Shown: positions 41,450 through 50,855, counted from the stretch's first letter. The stretch is DNA of 64,000 bases from CALLMM01 sp964429855 (GCA_964429855.1 CAYSDM010000010.1:1-64000), one strand, 5' to 3'. The notes: generated by a model from the letters alone, not told the origin. A program made the numbers and translations.

Positions 41450-42502
41450 ATGCGTCGAATTCGCAAGTTCATGTTTGTAAATCTCTTCATTGCGGCGGGA
41501 GCGTTCCTGGTCTGGTTTGCTGCCGGGCTAGGCGCGAAACCGTTGGAGGTGGGTAAGCCTGCGCCAGACTTTGCGCTGCCCGATCAGAACGGCACGGTTC
41601 ATAAGCTGTCTGATCTGCGCGGGAAGACGGTGGTGCTGGCGTTCTACCCGATGGACATGACGCCTGGCTGCACGCTGGAGAACCGGTCTCTGAGCGCTTC
41701 GCTGGAGGATTTCAAAAAGCGAAACGTGGCGGTCTTCGGGATCAGTTCGCAGGACAGCAAATCGAAGCAGGCTTTCTGCGAGAAAGAGGGTTTGAAGCAC
41801 TCTCTGCTGGCGGATGAGGGCGGAAAGGTGGCGGAGAAGTACGGCATTCGCCTGCCAAACGGCTTTGCGTCCCGTGTCACTTTCATTGTGAACCCGCAGG
41901 GCGAGATCGCCGCCGTGCTGGACAGCGTGAATACCCGCGAGCACGGCAAGCAGGTGCTGGAGGCGATCGAGGCGATCGAGGAGACAGTGGAGCCTGGCAA
42001 GCGGGTCAAGGATTTCTCGCTGCCCAACGCGCGCGACGGCAAGAGCGTCAATCTGCTTGGCGACGGCAAGCAGAAGGCGACGGTGGTGATGTTCATCTCC
42101 ACGCGCTGCCCGGTCTCTCTTGCCTACGATGCGCGGATGCGTTCGATTGCGGCGGAGTTTGAAACGAAGGGCGTCCGATTCGTCGCCATCAACTCTAACG
42201 TCGCCGAGATGCCGCAGGAGATCAAGGAGCACGCCGCGAAAGCCGGTTTCTCCTTCGCCGTTCTCAAGGACGAGGGCAACGTCATCGCGGATCGGTTCAA
42301 AGCGCTGGTAACGCCTGAAATCTTCTTGCTCGACTCACAGGCGGTCGTCCGCTATCACGGCAGGATTGACGACAATCAAGATCCCAATGCGGTAAAGTCC
42401 AACGATCTTCGCGAGGCATTGAAGGCGGTGCTGGCAGGAAATGCGCCCGCCAATCCGAAGACCCGCGCCGTCGGCTGCACCATTAAACGCGCCGGGAAGT
42501 AA
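41450..42502 (+). CDS. tandem redoxin: peroxiredoxin plus second AhpC/TSA-like domain
   Basis: Start 41450 follows AAGGAG. The 350-residue protein has an N-terminal membrane/signal helix (FMFVNLFIAAGAFLVWFAAGLGA). The first redoxin domain is BCP-like (APDFALPDQNG, MDMTPGCTLENRSL with the peroxidatic Cys, ASRVTFIVNPQG). The second domain (VKDFSLPNARDGKSVNL, STRCPVSLAYDARM, VTPEIFLLD) has a single Cys in the same place. It is likely exported or membrane-anchored and removes peroxides. Fusion of two redoxins is uncommon. Confidence 0.85.
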   Translation: MRRIRKFMFVNLFIAAGAFLVWFAAGLGAKPLEVGKPAPDFALPDQNGTVHKLSDLRGKTVVLAFYPMDMTPGCTLENRSLSASLEDFKKRNVAVFGISSQDSKSKQAFCEKEGLKHSLLADEGGKVAEKYGIRLPNGFASRVTFIVNPQGEIAAVLDSVNTREHGKQVLEAIEAIEETVEPGKRVKDFSLPNARDGKSVNLLGDGKQKATVVMFISTRCPVSLAYDARMRSIAAEFETKGVRFVAINSNVAEMPQEIKEHAAKAGFSFAVLKDEGNVIADRFKALVTPEIFLLDSQAVVRYHGRIDDNQDPNAVKSNDLREALKAVLAGNAPANPKTRAVGCTIKRAGK

Positions 42503-42543
42503 ATATCGGCATTCGTTTCGCAAGGAAGGGAACCAATTGCACG

Positions 42544-42578
42544 CGCCCCCGCATAGATATGTAGAGCGGGGGCGTTTT
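42544..42578 (+). terminator. intrinsic terminator between the two redoxin genes
   Basis: Arms CGCCCCCGC and GCGGGGGCG with a 13-base loop are followed by TTTT. GCCCCC about 30 bases downstream could pair with the second arm as an alternative fold. Confidence 0.7.
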
Positions 42579-42644
42579 ATCGGGAGAAGACTGGATGCGG
42601 GCAGCCCCCGTATCTTCCAATGGAATCTTCGGGAGTGAAATGCG

Positions 42645-43175
42645 ATGAGCAGGTTGGCAAAAGTGGTTGCGCTGCTGGCGATAGGCGGCTTTCTTGTGAC
42701 CGGGATGATGCCGCCAGTCGAGGCGCAGCGACAGAATCGAGCCTCCGGGCAGAGCCTGCGCGATCTGGACGGAGCCGGACTGAAGCAGTTCGTGAACAGC
42801 CGGAAGGGGCGCGTGGTAGTGGTCAATCTCTGGGCGACCTGGTGCGCGCCGTGCAAGGCGGAGTTTCCCTATCTGGTGCGGCTGCACAACGCCTATCGCG
42901 CGCGGGGCGTGGAGGTGGCGACGATCTCCATTGATAACCCGGACAAGAAGGCGGAGGCGCAGGCGTTTTTGCGCCAGCAGAAGGCGCGCACCACCAACTT
43001 CATTGTGAAGGCGGAGGGGCTGGAGGCGATGGCGAACGCGCTTGATCCGCAGTGGCCCGGCGCGGTTCCCTACACGGTGATCTATGACCGCAAGGGGCGC
43101 GTCTCGGATAAGCTGCTCGGGGCGCACAGCTACGCGCAGTTTGAAGCCGCCGTGAAAAAAGCGATCGCGCGCTGA
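42645..43175 (+). CDS. TlpA/ResA-like thiol-disulfide oxidoreductase
   Basis: This 176-residue protein has a signal peptide (VVALLAIGGFLVTGMMPPVEA). The thioredoxin fold has VVVNLWATWCAPCKAEFPYLVRLH (CAPC) and the cis-Pro in GAVPYTVIYDRKG. It is probably periplasmic and reduces or forms disulfides. GGGAG precedes the ATG. It ends before a strong terminator. With its two neighbours it forms a cluster of three thioredoxin-fold proteins. Confidence 0.9.
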   Translation: MSRLAKVVALLAIGGFLVTGMMPPVEAQRQNRASGQSLRDLDGAGLKQFVNSRKGRVVVVNLWATWCAPCKAEFPYLVRLHNAYRARGVEVATISIDNPDKKAEAQAFLRQQKARTTNFIVKAEGLEAMANALDPQWPGAVPYTVIYDRKGRVSDKLLGAHSYAQFEAAVKKAIAR

Positions 43176-43204
43176 GAGAAGCAGGTCTCTTCGTTGCTCT
43201 TCAG

Positions 43205-43246
43205 AAACGCCTCCTTCCCGATTTCGGGAAGGAGGCGTTTTTTTTA
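43205..43246 (+). terminator. strong intrinsic terminator after the TlpA-like gene
   Basis: Sixteen-base perfect arms with an ATTT loop (43205-43220 and 43225-43240) are followed by a run of Ts. Confidence 0.95.
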
Positions 43247-43330
43247 TACACCTGTAATATTTCCTGCACTTCGACGTCCTTTATAAAATGCGGGCAATTT
43301 GGGTGAGATAGCTACGAAAAGGAGACGGAT

Positions 43331-44896
43331 GTGATCTACACACAAGGTCGAAAACTCATAGATGTATTGCATGCTCAAAGCATGATGATGGCCTGTTTAC
43401 TGCTTCACCTCGCTTTGATTCCGGGGGCAGGTTTTGCCCAGACAGAGCCTTCGCGCATACTCTCCTCTTCAGAGATTGCATCCCGTACCAAACCGGGCAC
43501 TGTTTTACTCTACTGTGAATTTACGGCAAAACTCACTGCGCCTTCTATAACACTCAATGAACAGCGAATAAAACAGAAGGCTGAAGAGCTAGGAGGGCTG
43601 ATCCGGCAATATATCGAACGGTTGGGTCCGGAAGAACGCGAGCGATTACTAAATGAACTTAATGCCATGAGCGAGGAACAGCGGGCTGAGTTCTGGCAGG
43701 AGATAGCGCAAAAGTATCTTGAGAGGCTGATACAGGATATTTTGAATAGCCCATCAGACTTCTTCCTGCCAGATGCCAACAAGGTTTACAGTCAGGATGT
43801 CCGACTGATCTCCACAGGTTCAGGGTTTATAGTTACTCCAGAGGGGCATATTGTTACGAACGCCCATGTTGTTTCACCGGATCAGAAAGAACTGCGAGTT
43901 AATTTCATGAAGAAGGTTCTGAAAGATTGGTGCGTGAAAGAGTTAACGGATCTGCTCAGGACATTTAACTCCCTGCGTGAAGCCGGTTATCAAATCACGC
44001 TGGACGAGGCTCAGCAGGAGAAATTAATAGACGCAGTAATACAGTTCTATGTAGAGAACGCCGAACTGAGGGATCAGAAACGCTCGGTGCGCGCCGTGAT
44101 GGGTATTCTGGATAGCGCTGATATTGAGAAGCGGGGAAGGCTCTGTGATGTGATAAAAGTCGGCGAAACCATCCCCGGAAAAGATATTGCCGTGCTGAAG
44201 ATGGCGGGGGGGAGTAATCATCTGCCGACGCTGCCTCTGCAAGATGGACGGGTAAAACATGGAGATCGTCTTTTTGTACTGGGATATCCGGGATCTGTTA
44301 CCTTCCATCCCACATTCGCTCCGGAAAGCCATCTTGAGCCAAGTCTATCGCAGGGAGTTGTGAGTTCAATTCGGACGATGGGGGACGGTTGGGAAGTGAT
44401 CCATACCGATGCCAGCGTTTTACCCGGTAACAGTGGTGGACCGGTATTTGATGAGACAGGGAAGGTTGTTGGGATCGTCACGTTCCAGATTAGCGATGAT
44501 GAGTCGGGAGGGGATGCTGCAGCATTTATCATCCCTTCATCTGTAGTGTGTCAGTTGCTGGCAGATGCAGAGGTGAAACCCAATCGAAGCCTATTCACAA
44601 TAAAGTACAATGAGGCGTTGGAGGAGGCACACAAACACTACTACCGTAGCGCAGTTGAGCTTTTTCAGGATGCAGATCGGCTTGTTCCCGGGCTGCCCTA
44701 TGTACAGCAGTCAATCTCCGATTGCGAATCGGCGATTGCTGCAGGAAAAGACCGTACCTGGATGAAGCGAATGCCGTTAATGATTGGAATAGGAACAGGG
44801 GCGTTCATTCTCTTATCGCTCTTTCTGGCGTTGCTTATCTTCCTGCTGAACCGCCGTCGTCAGCCACGGTTGTCGCTCCCTAATCCAAGCGGATAA
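43331..44896 (+). CDS. membrane-anchored trypsin-like serine protease with helical insert
   Basis: GTG start (43331) after AAAGGAG. The 521-residue protein has a signal peptide, a helical N-terminal region (residues ~75-140) and a DegP-type fold. The triad is His179 (IVTNAHVV), Asp285 (PGKDIAVLK) and Ser368 (VLPGNSGGPVF). His and Asp are 106 residues apart because of a charged helical insert (~190-270). No PDZ domain is present. A TPR-like segment and one membrane helix (~485-507) end it. The coding region is clearly poorer in GC than its neighbours. Confidence 0.83.
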   Translation: MIYTQGRKLIDVLHAQSMMMACLLLHLALIPGAGFAQTEPSRILSSSEIASRTKPGTVLLYCEFTAKLTAPSITLNEQRIKQKAEELGGLIRQYIERLGPEERERLLNELNAMSEEQRAEFWQEIAQKYLERLIQDILNSPSDFFLPDANKVYSQDVRLISTGSGFIVTPEGHIVTNAHVVSPDQKELRVNFMKKVLKDWCVKELTDLLRTFNSLREAGYQITLDEAQQEKLIDAVIQFYVENAELRDQKRSVRAVMGILDSADIEKRGRLCDVIKVGETIPGKDIAVLKMAGGSNHLPTLPLQDGRVKHGDRLFVLGYPGSVTFHPTFAPESHLEPSLSQGVVSSIRTMGDGWEVIHTDASVLPGNSGGPVFDETGKVVGIVTFQISDDESGGDAAAFIIPSSVVCQLLADAEVKPNRSLFTIKYNEALEEAHKHYYRSAVELFQDADRLVPGLPYVQQSISDCESAIAAGKDRTWMKRMPLMIGIGTGAFILLSLFLALLIFLLNRRRQPRLSLPNPSG

Positions 44897-44927
44897 CCTT
44901 CTCAAAGGTTCGTCCGTAATCGTCTAG

Positions 44928-44969
44928 CCGTTCCCGATCTGATTTATTTACGGGGACGGTTTTCTTTCT
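44928..44969 (+). terminator. intrinsic terminator after the protease gene
   Basis: Arms CCGTTCCCG and CGGGGACGG (one G-U pair) are followed by TTTTCTTT. Confidence 0.75.
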
Positions 44970-45102
44970 CTCCTGTGCTTCTATTCCTCTGCAGGATGCT
45001 TGTTCATATCTTTCATGACCGGGTGACAGTTGGGAGCAAAGAGGGTTTCGCCCCGGGCGCGTCTAATGGTAGAGCAGTCTTCGGGAGGAGGAGGGATCGG
45101 CG

Positions 45103-45930
45103 ATGAATCCGGTTCTATTGACGGAGGAGCAGCGCGCCGCCTTTGAGCGCGACGGCTTCCTGATGGTTCGGAACGCGATTCCCGTGGAGATGGTGGAGCG
45201 GCTGAACTCGACGGCGGATCGGCTCTATGCGGAAGGGGTGGTGAGAGACGGGCTTTCCAGCCGCAACCACTGGCAGATGCGAAACTGCATTGTCGAAGAT
45301 GAACTTTTTCTGCAACTACTGGACTATCCGACCACCTTTCCGCTGGTGGTCGGCATTCTGGGGTGGGACGTTCACCTGATCACCTCGCACCTGATTGTCC
45401 GACCGCCCAGCCCCCCCGAAACCAGCGCGCATTTCAAGGGCGAAGGTTGGCATCGTGACGGCGGACAGTCTTACTGGCAGATGCAGGAGCCGCACCCGCG
45501 TCTCTTCCTGAAGGTTGCCTACTTACTTTCGGACCAGTCGGAGCCAGGGCGCGGCAATACGCAGGTGGTTCCCGGCAGCAATCGCCTGACCGGGCCGCCG
45601 GCGCAGGCAGAAGGCGCGCCCCATCCCTACGGAGCCATCGAGATCTGCGGCAACCCTGGCGACGCCTTTCTGTTTGAACAGCGCACCTGGCACGCCGTCG
45701 GTCCCAACTACTCCGACATCACCCGCAAGACGCTTTTCTTTGGCTATGGCTATCGCTGGGTGCGGGCGATGGACTACCAGACGCCTCCGGAGAGTCTGTT
45801 GTCGCTCTGCAGCCCGATCAGGCGTCAGCTTCTGGGCGAGGTGAAGACGCAGATGGGGGTCTATCTGCCGACCGAAGAGGATGTGCCGCTGCGCGAGTGG
45901 TGGAACGCGCACTATCAGACCCGCCGATAG
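45103..45930 (+). CDS. phytanoyl-CoA dioxygenase (PhyH) family protein 1
   Basis: This 275-residue Fe(II)/2-oxoglutarate oxygenase starts LTEEQRAAFERDGFLMVRNAIP, typical of PhyH proteins. The iron ligands are His and Asp in GEGWHRDGG and a distal His in EQRTWHAVGPN; ITRKTLFFGYGYRW gives the 2-oxoglutarate Arg/Lys. GGGAGGAGGAGG precedes the ATG. It is followed 17 bases later by a second PhyH protein and then a GH95 enzyme. The substrate is unknown and may be glycan-linked or a small metabolite. Confidence 0.87.
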   Translation: MNPVLLTEEQRAAFERDGFLMVRNAIPVEMVERLNSTADRLYAEGVVRDGLSSRNHWQMRNCIVEDELFLQLLDYPTTFPLVVGILGWDVHLITSHLIVRPPSPPETSAHFKGEGWHRDGGQSYWQMQEPHPRLFLKVAYLLSDQSEPGRGNTQVVPGSNRLTGPPAQAEGAPHPYGAIEICGNPGDAFLFEQRTWHAVGPNYSDITRKTLFFGYGYRWVRAMDYQTPPESLLSLCSPIRRQLLGEVKTQMGVYLPTEEDVPLREWWNAHYQTRR

Positions 45931-45947
45931 AACCGGGAGGAGCAAAG

Positions 45948-46730
45948 ATGCTGACAACAGCGCAACGTGAACAGTGGGAGAGAGATGGCTGCGTGATGCT
46001 GGGACAGGTCGCCGACGATTCGCAGTTGGCGGCGCTTCAGGAGCGCATAGACGCCCTGATGCTGGGGAAGGCTCCCAACGAACAGATCTGGTTTCAACTG
46101 GACAGCGACACCGGCAGCTACGGCGATCTGAAGTTCGGGTCGGGTAAGTGGGAGGTCGCCACCCTGAACTATCGGAAGATCGAGAAGCTGGAGCGCGATC
46201 CCGTTTTCCTGAGCTATATTCAGCACCCGCTTTTTCGCGCCATTTCCCGCGAACTGATCGGAGAGAACGTTTCCATCTATCGCGCCATGTTTATGAACAA
46301 ACCGGCGCAGCGCGGTACGCATCTGCCCTATCATCAGGATGCTGGAACGCAGTGGAGCCTCGACCGCGACCCCTATGTTACGATCTGGACGGCTCTGGAC
46401 GACGCCACAATCGCCAATGGCTGCGTCCAGATCATTCCCGGCAGCCATCGTCTGGGGCTTTTGTCGGAGCGCGGTCATACCATCACGCCGGAGCAGGAGG
46501 CGCAGTACTGCCGGGAGGAGAACAGCCGCTATCTGGAGATGAAAGCCGGGGAGGTCGTTCTGCTGCACAATCTGGTGCTGCACCGCTCCGGGATCAATAC
46601 CACGAATCAGCCCCGCCGCGCCTTCAGCGTGGTCTACATGGATGCCGCTACGCGCGACATCAGCGGGCGCGACATCTCCTATCCGATCGTATTCGGCAAA
46701 GGCGCGCTGTCTCTCGCGGAGGGAGGCTAA
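45948..46730 (+). CDS. phytanoyl-CoA dioxygenase (PhyH) family protein 2
   Basis: ATG at 45948 with GGGAGGAG; an upstream in-frame start inside the first PhyH gene is rejected. The 260-residue protein has LTTAQREQWERDGCVMLGQV, His-x-Asp in LPYHQDAGTQW, and the distal His in VVLLHNLVLHRSGINTTNQPRRAFSVVY. It ends 4 bases before the GH95 start, so the genes are tightly coupled. It is not a simple duplicate of the first PhyH; identity is low by eye. Confidence 0.87.
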   Translation: MLTTAQREQWERDGCVMLGQVADDSQLAALQERIDALMLGKAPNEQIWFQLDSDTGSYGDLKFGSGKWEVATLNYRKIEKLERDPVFLSYIQHPLFRAISRELIGENVSIYRAMFMNKPAQRGTHLPYHQDAGTQWSLDRDPYVTIWTALDDATIANGCVQIIPGSHRLGLLSERGHTITPEQEAQYCREENSRYLEMKAGEVVLLHNLVLHRSGINTTNQPRRAFSVVYMDAATRDISGRDISYPIVFGKGALSLAEGG

Positions 46731-46734
46731 GGGG

Positions 46735-49128
46735 ATGATTTTCGGTTTGATCTTCGGGGTCGCAGCGCTGCCTGTCATGAATGTCTCCGCCGATTCCTCT
46801 CTCATGCTCTGGTATGAAAAGCCGACGACGGAGTATATGAGCGGTTTGCCGCTCGGTAACGGACGCATCGGCGCAATGATTCTGGGAGAGCCATCCCGCG
46901 AGCGGATCGCGCTGAACCATCAATTTCTCTGGCGCGGAAAGACGCGGGATCGCAAAAACCCGGTCACCGCGCAAAACCTGGCGGAGATTCGCCGTCTCTT
47001 CTTCGAAGGCAAGATCGTGGAAGCCAGCCATCGCGCTAATCGCGAACTGGGCGCGCGCCATGAGGTCGGCGTAGACCCCTACCAGCCCGCTGGCGATCTC
47101 TGGCTGGAGTTTCCGGGCTGCCGGGAGTTCTCCGACTATCGCCGCGGACTCGATCTCTCGACCGGCGCAGCGCATACCCGTTTTCGGTCCGGGAACGTGC
47201 GTTATGAGCGCGAGATATTTATATCTCGCGCCGACAACCTGCTGGTATTGCGTTTGACGAGCGATACCCCTGGCGCAATCTCTGGTGATCTCGTTCTCAA
47301 CCGTCGCGACGATTCCGAATGCGCGCTTCAGTTCTCCCCGGAAGAGAGAACGATGCAGGGACGTTTCCCGGAGGGAATCGGCTTCTGTGCGGCGGTTCGG
47401 ACGCTGTATGACGGCGGAACGGTCGAACCCGTGAAACCCGCTTCCGGCGAACTACGAATACGCATCTCCGGCGCGAACTCCGTCACCCTGCTGCTGGCGA
47501 TGGACACCTCTTTCGATTTCGGCAGGCAGAAGGAGCAGAATCCGGCTGCCGCCGCAAAAGAGAGGCTCCGTCAGGTGATCCAACGCACCGCCGGGAATGT
47601 CGAAACGCTGCGCCACAGGCATCTTCAGGCGCACAGGAAGCTGTTCGATCGGGTGAAACTGCGGCTTGGCGGCTCCGACTCGGCGCATCTTCCAACGGAT
47701 CAACGGCTGGCGGCGATGAGAGCCGGAAATCCCGATCTCTCCCTGCAGGCGCTCTATTTTCATTACGGACGTTACCTGTTGATGTCTTCGAGCGCGCCGG
47801 GAGGACTTCCGGCGAACCTGCAGGGAATCTGGAACGAAGACCTGCGCCCGCCCTGGGATGCCGATTTCCATCACGACATCAATATCCAGATGAACTACTG
47901 GCACGCCGAGGTTACGAATCTGTCGGAGTGCCATGATCCGCTCTTCGACCATGTAGAGCGTCTGGCGAAGAACGGGAGGCAGGCGGCGAAAGACTTTTAC
48001 GGATGCCGGGGCGTCTACATCGGGATCGTCTCCGATCCCTGGGCGCTGGTGAATAAGACGCAGGGCGGATGGAGCGAGTGGACGGGCGCGGCGGCATGGC
48101 TGGCGCAGCACTTCTGGCGGCGGTGGGAGTACTCCGGGGACCGGGAGTTCCTATCGAAACGCGCCTATCCTTACATGAAGGAGGTCGCCGCCTTCTATGA
48201 GGACTACCTGATCCCTGATCCGCGCCCGCAGAGCCGATGGAAGGGGTGGCTGGTAACCGTGCCATCGCAGTCGCCGGAGAACCGTTTTGTGGGCGGGATT
48301 GATCCCGTCTCCCTCACCATCGGCGCAACCATGGATTTCCAGCTAATTCATGAACTGCTGACGAACTGCATCTCCGCGTCGAAACTGCTGGGAGTGGATG
48401 CCGAAAAACGCGTCGAATGGGAGCGCATTCTCCGGCAGATTCCTCCGCTGCTGATCGGGAAGCATGGTCAGCTTCAGGAGTGGCTGGAGGACTATGATGA
48501 GGTGGAGCCGGGACACCGGCATATGTCGCATCTGTATGCTCTCTTCCCGGGCGAACAGATCACGCGGGAGAAGACGCCGGAGTTTGCATCGGCAGCGCGC
48601 AAGAGCATCGAACGGCGGTTAGCGCATGAGGGCGGACATACGGGATGGAGCCGTTCCTGGCTGGTCGGACTGTTTGCGCGGCTGGGCGACGGCGATTCCG
48701 CCGAATATCATCTGCGCCACCTTATCACCGACTTTGCCACCATCACCCTGCTCGATCTGCATCCGCCGCGCATCTTCCAGATTGACGGCAACTTCGGCGG
48801 AACGGCGGGGGTGGCGGAACTGCTCCTGCAGAGTCATGGCGGCGTGATCCGCCTGCTTCCCGCGCTTCCAAAAGCCTGGTCGGAGGGCGAGGTTTCGGGA
48901 CTGGCGGCGCGGGGAGGCGTGGAGGTCGGGATCGTCTGGAGAGAGGGGCGCGCGGTAGAAGTTACTCTCAAGAGCCGTCGCGGCGGTCACTGTCGAATTC
49001 AGCCGCCGCCCGGTCAGAAGATCGGGCGCGTCCTGCTTGGTAATCGGAAACTCACGCTCACCGCCGAAAACGGGATGATCCTGCTGGATCTCCCGGCAGG
49101 CAAGACCGCGCGCCTGACGCTGGAGTAG
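46735..49128 (+). CDS. GH95 family alpha-L-fucosidase-like glycosidase
   Basis: Start at 46735 (MIFGLIFGVAALPVMNVSA, a signal peptide) with GGAGGGAGG upstream. The 797-residue enzyme opens LWYEKPTTEYMSGLPLGNGRIGAMILGEPSRERIALNH, the classical GH95 N-terminus. The (alpha/alpha) barrel includes LPANLQGIWNEDLRPPWDADFHHDINIQMNYWHAEVTNLSE and WSRSWLVGLFARLGDGDSAEYHLRHLI. The family removes alpha-L-fucose or alpha-L-galactose. It is co-transcribed with two PhyH genes and followed by nadR. Confidence 0.9.
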   Translation: MIFGLIFGVAALPVMNVSADSSLMLWYEKPTTEYMSGLPLGNGRIGAMILGEPSRERIALNHQFLWRGKTRDRKNPVTAQNLAEIRRLFFEGKIVEASHRANRELGARHEVGVDPYQPAGDLWLEFPGCREFSDYRRGLDLSTGAAHTRFRSGNVRYEREIFISRADNLLVLRLTSDTPGAISGDLVLNRRDDSECALQFSPEERTMQGRFPEGIGFCAAVRTLYDGGTVEPVKPASGELRIRISGANSVTLLLAMDTSFDFGRQKEQNPAAAAKERLRQVIQRTAGNVETLRHRHLQAHRKLFDRVKLRLGGSDSAHLPTDQRLAAMRAGNPDLSLQALYFHYGRYLLMSSSAPGGLPANLQGIWNEDLRPPWDADFHHDINIQMNYWHAEVTNLSECHDPLFDHVERLAKNGRQAAKDFYGCRGVYIGIVSDPWALVNKTQGGWSEWTGAAAWLAQHFWRRWEYSGDREFLSKRAYPYMKEVAAFYEDYLIPDPRPQSRWKGWLVTVPSQSPENRFVGGIDPVSLTIGATMDFQLIHELLTNCISASKLLGVDAEKRVEWERILRQIPPLLIGKHGQLQEWLEDYDEVEPGHRHMSHLYALFPGEQITREKTPEFASAARKSIERRLAHEGGHTGWSRSWLVGLFARLGDGDSAEYHLRHLITDFATITLLDLHPPRIFQIDGNFGGTAGVAELLLQSHGGVIRLLPALPKAWSEGEVSGLAARGGVEVGIVWREGRAVEVTLKSRRGGHCRIQPPPGQKIGRVLLGNRKLTLTAENGMILLDLPAGKTARLTLE

Positions 49129-49140
49129 AAACCGCGATAC

Positions 49141-50160
49141 ATGGCTCCTCGTATCGGCTTGACGCTTGGAAAATACGCTCCCCTGCATCGCGGGCACCAA
49201 CTGGTGATCGAAACGGCGCTGGCGGAGATGGATCGAGTGATCGTCCTGATCTACGACTGCCCCGAAACCACGCCGGTTCCGCTGACGGTACGCGCCCGAT
49301 GGATACGCGCGCTCTACCCTTCGGCGGAGGTGATCGAGGCGTGGGACGGACCGACGGAGGTGGGGAATACGCCGGAGATCAAGCGTCGGCATGAGGACTA
49401 TCTGCTGCAAATACTCGGGAAACGGGGCGTTACACACTTCTACTCCAGCGAATTCTACGGCGAGCACGTCAGTCAGGCATTCGGAGCAGTCAATCGGCTC
49501 GTGGACTGCAAGCGAGACTCTTTCCCGATCTCCGGGACGGCTATTCGCGATCATCCCTTCGCCTTTCGGGATCATATTCCTCCGCTGGTCTATCGTGATC
49601 TGATTACGCACGTCGTCTTCCTGGGGGCGCCTTCCACCGGGAAGACGACGCTGACGGAGCGGATGGCGCGGGAGTTTCAGACAGTCTGGATGCCGGAGTA
49701 TGGTCGCGAATACTGGGAGAGGCATCAGTCCAACCGACGCCTGACTCGCAGGCAGTTGGCGGAGATCGCCCTCAGACACCAGGAGCAGGAGGAGGCGCGG
49801 CTGCTTGAGGCGAACAGCTTCCTTTTTACCGATACCAACGCCCTGACCACCTATCGCTTCTCCCTCTACTATCACGGGAGCGCGGACAGGCGGCTGGAGG
49901 AGATGGCGAATCGGTGCGCTTCCCGGTATGATCTCGTCATTCTTTGCGGGGACGATATTCCCTATGATGACACCTGGGATCGTTCAGGGGAGGAGAACCG
50001 GCAGGTTTTCCAGAAACAGATTATCGCCGATCTGATCGAGCGGAAAATCCCCTTTTTTACGATAAAGGGCGACCTGGAGACGCGAGTCGCGCAGGTGAAA
50101 GCGATTCTTCAGCGTCATCCGAAATACTCAAACCCGCTTGCTCCGTATACCGGAACCTGA
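49141..50160 (+). CDS. nadR: NadR-like bifunctional NMN adenylyltransferase / ribosylnicotinamide kinase
   Basis: The 339-residue protein has the nucleotidyltransferase start GLTLGKYAPLHRGHQLVI (HxGH) and the ISGTAIRD segment. A kinase half follows, with P-loop VFLGAPSTGKTTLTERMA and DTNALTTYRFSLYY. Together they turn nicotinamide riboside into NAD. The DNA-binding HTH of enterobacterial NadR is absent, so it is purely enzymatic. It stands 12 bases after GH95, with no strong ribosome site, and 20 bases before pnuC. Confidence 0.92.
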   Translation: MAPRIGLTLGKYAPLHRGHQLVIETALAEMDRVIVLIYDCPETTPVPLTVRARWIRALYPSAEVIEAWDGPTEVGNTPEIKRRHEDYLLQILGKRGVTHFYSSEFYGEHVSQAFGAVNRLVDCKRDSFPISGTAIRDHPFAFRDHIPPLVYRDLITHVVFLGAPSTGKTTLTERMAREFQTVWMPEYGREYWERHQSNRRLTRRQLAEIALRHQEQEEARLLEANSFLFTDTNALTTYRFSLYYHGSADRRLEEMANRCASRYDLVILCGDDIPYDDTWDRSGEENRQVFQKQIIADLIERKIPFFTIKGDLETRVAQVKAILQRHPKYSNPLAPYTGT

Positions 50161-50180
50161 ACCTGCGAGACCGAGCGCGA

Positions 50181-50855
50181 ATGCAAACCCTTCTGGAGTT
50201 CTTCAGCGTCAATAAGATTGCCTTTACCGTGATCGGGTATCCTATGAGCTATGTGGAGCTTCTGGGAACGATTTTCAATCTCTGGTCGGTCTGGCTGATC
50301 GCAAAGAACAAAATACTCACCTGGCCCACCGGAATCGTGGGAGTGCTGCTCTTCCTGACGCTCTTCTATCAGATACGCCTCTATTCGGATGCTTTCGAGC
50401 AGGTCTACTATCTGATCGCCTGTATCTATGGATGGTGGCGATGGTCTGTCGCCGCGCGCGGAAACGACCGCCCTCTACCGATACGCTTTAGCCCGCTTTC
50501 TACGACCCTCTGGTGCGTCTTCGTCTCGCTGGCGATCTCTGTCGGCGCGGGATGGGTGGTGAGCCATCTGCATATCTGGTCGCCCTCGCTCTTCCCGGAG
50601 GCAGCATCCTATCCCTACATTGATGCTGCCACAACGATTATGAGCTTCACGGCAATGATCCTGATGGCGCAGCGAAGAACGGAAAGCTGGATATACTGGG
50701 TGGTGATTGATGTGATCGGGGTCTGGCTCTACTACGTGAAGGATGTGAAGCTGGTGTCGCTGCTCTTTCTGATCTATCTGGGGCTGGCGCTCAACGGTCT
50801 GCTTTCGTGGCGTCGGCTGGAGCGGCTGGAGGCGAAAGTCGCGACGGAGACTTGA
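50181..50855 (+). CDS. pnuC: PnuC-type nicotinamide riboside transporter
   Basis: This 224-residue membrane protein has about seven helices. Family signatures are LGTIFNLWSVWLIAKNKILTWPTGIVGVLLFLTLFYQIRLYSDAFEQVYYL and SWIYWVVIDVIGVWLYYVKD. PnuC facilitates uptake of nicotinamide riboside, trapped inside by NadR phosphorylation. The direct pairing with nadR supports the substrate. No riboswitch-like leader is possible in the 20-base gap. Confidence 0.93.
   Translation: MQTLLEFFSVNKIAFTVIGYPMSYVELLGTIFNLWSVWLIAKNKILTWPTGIVGVLLFLTLFYQIRLYSDAFEQVYYLIACIYGWWRWSVAARGNDRPLPIRFSPLSTTLWCVFVSLAISVGAGWVVSHLHIWSPSLFPEAASYPYIDAATTIMSFTAMILMAQRRTESWIYWVVIDVIGVWLYYVKDVKLVSLLFLIYLGLALNGLLSWRRLERLEAKVATET

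Noticed and set aside
48619..49875. Long minus-strand frame across GH95 and nadR
   Set aside because: Both genes on the plus strand have clear family motifs; the minus frame bridges two unrelated genes.
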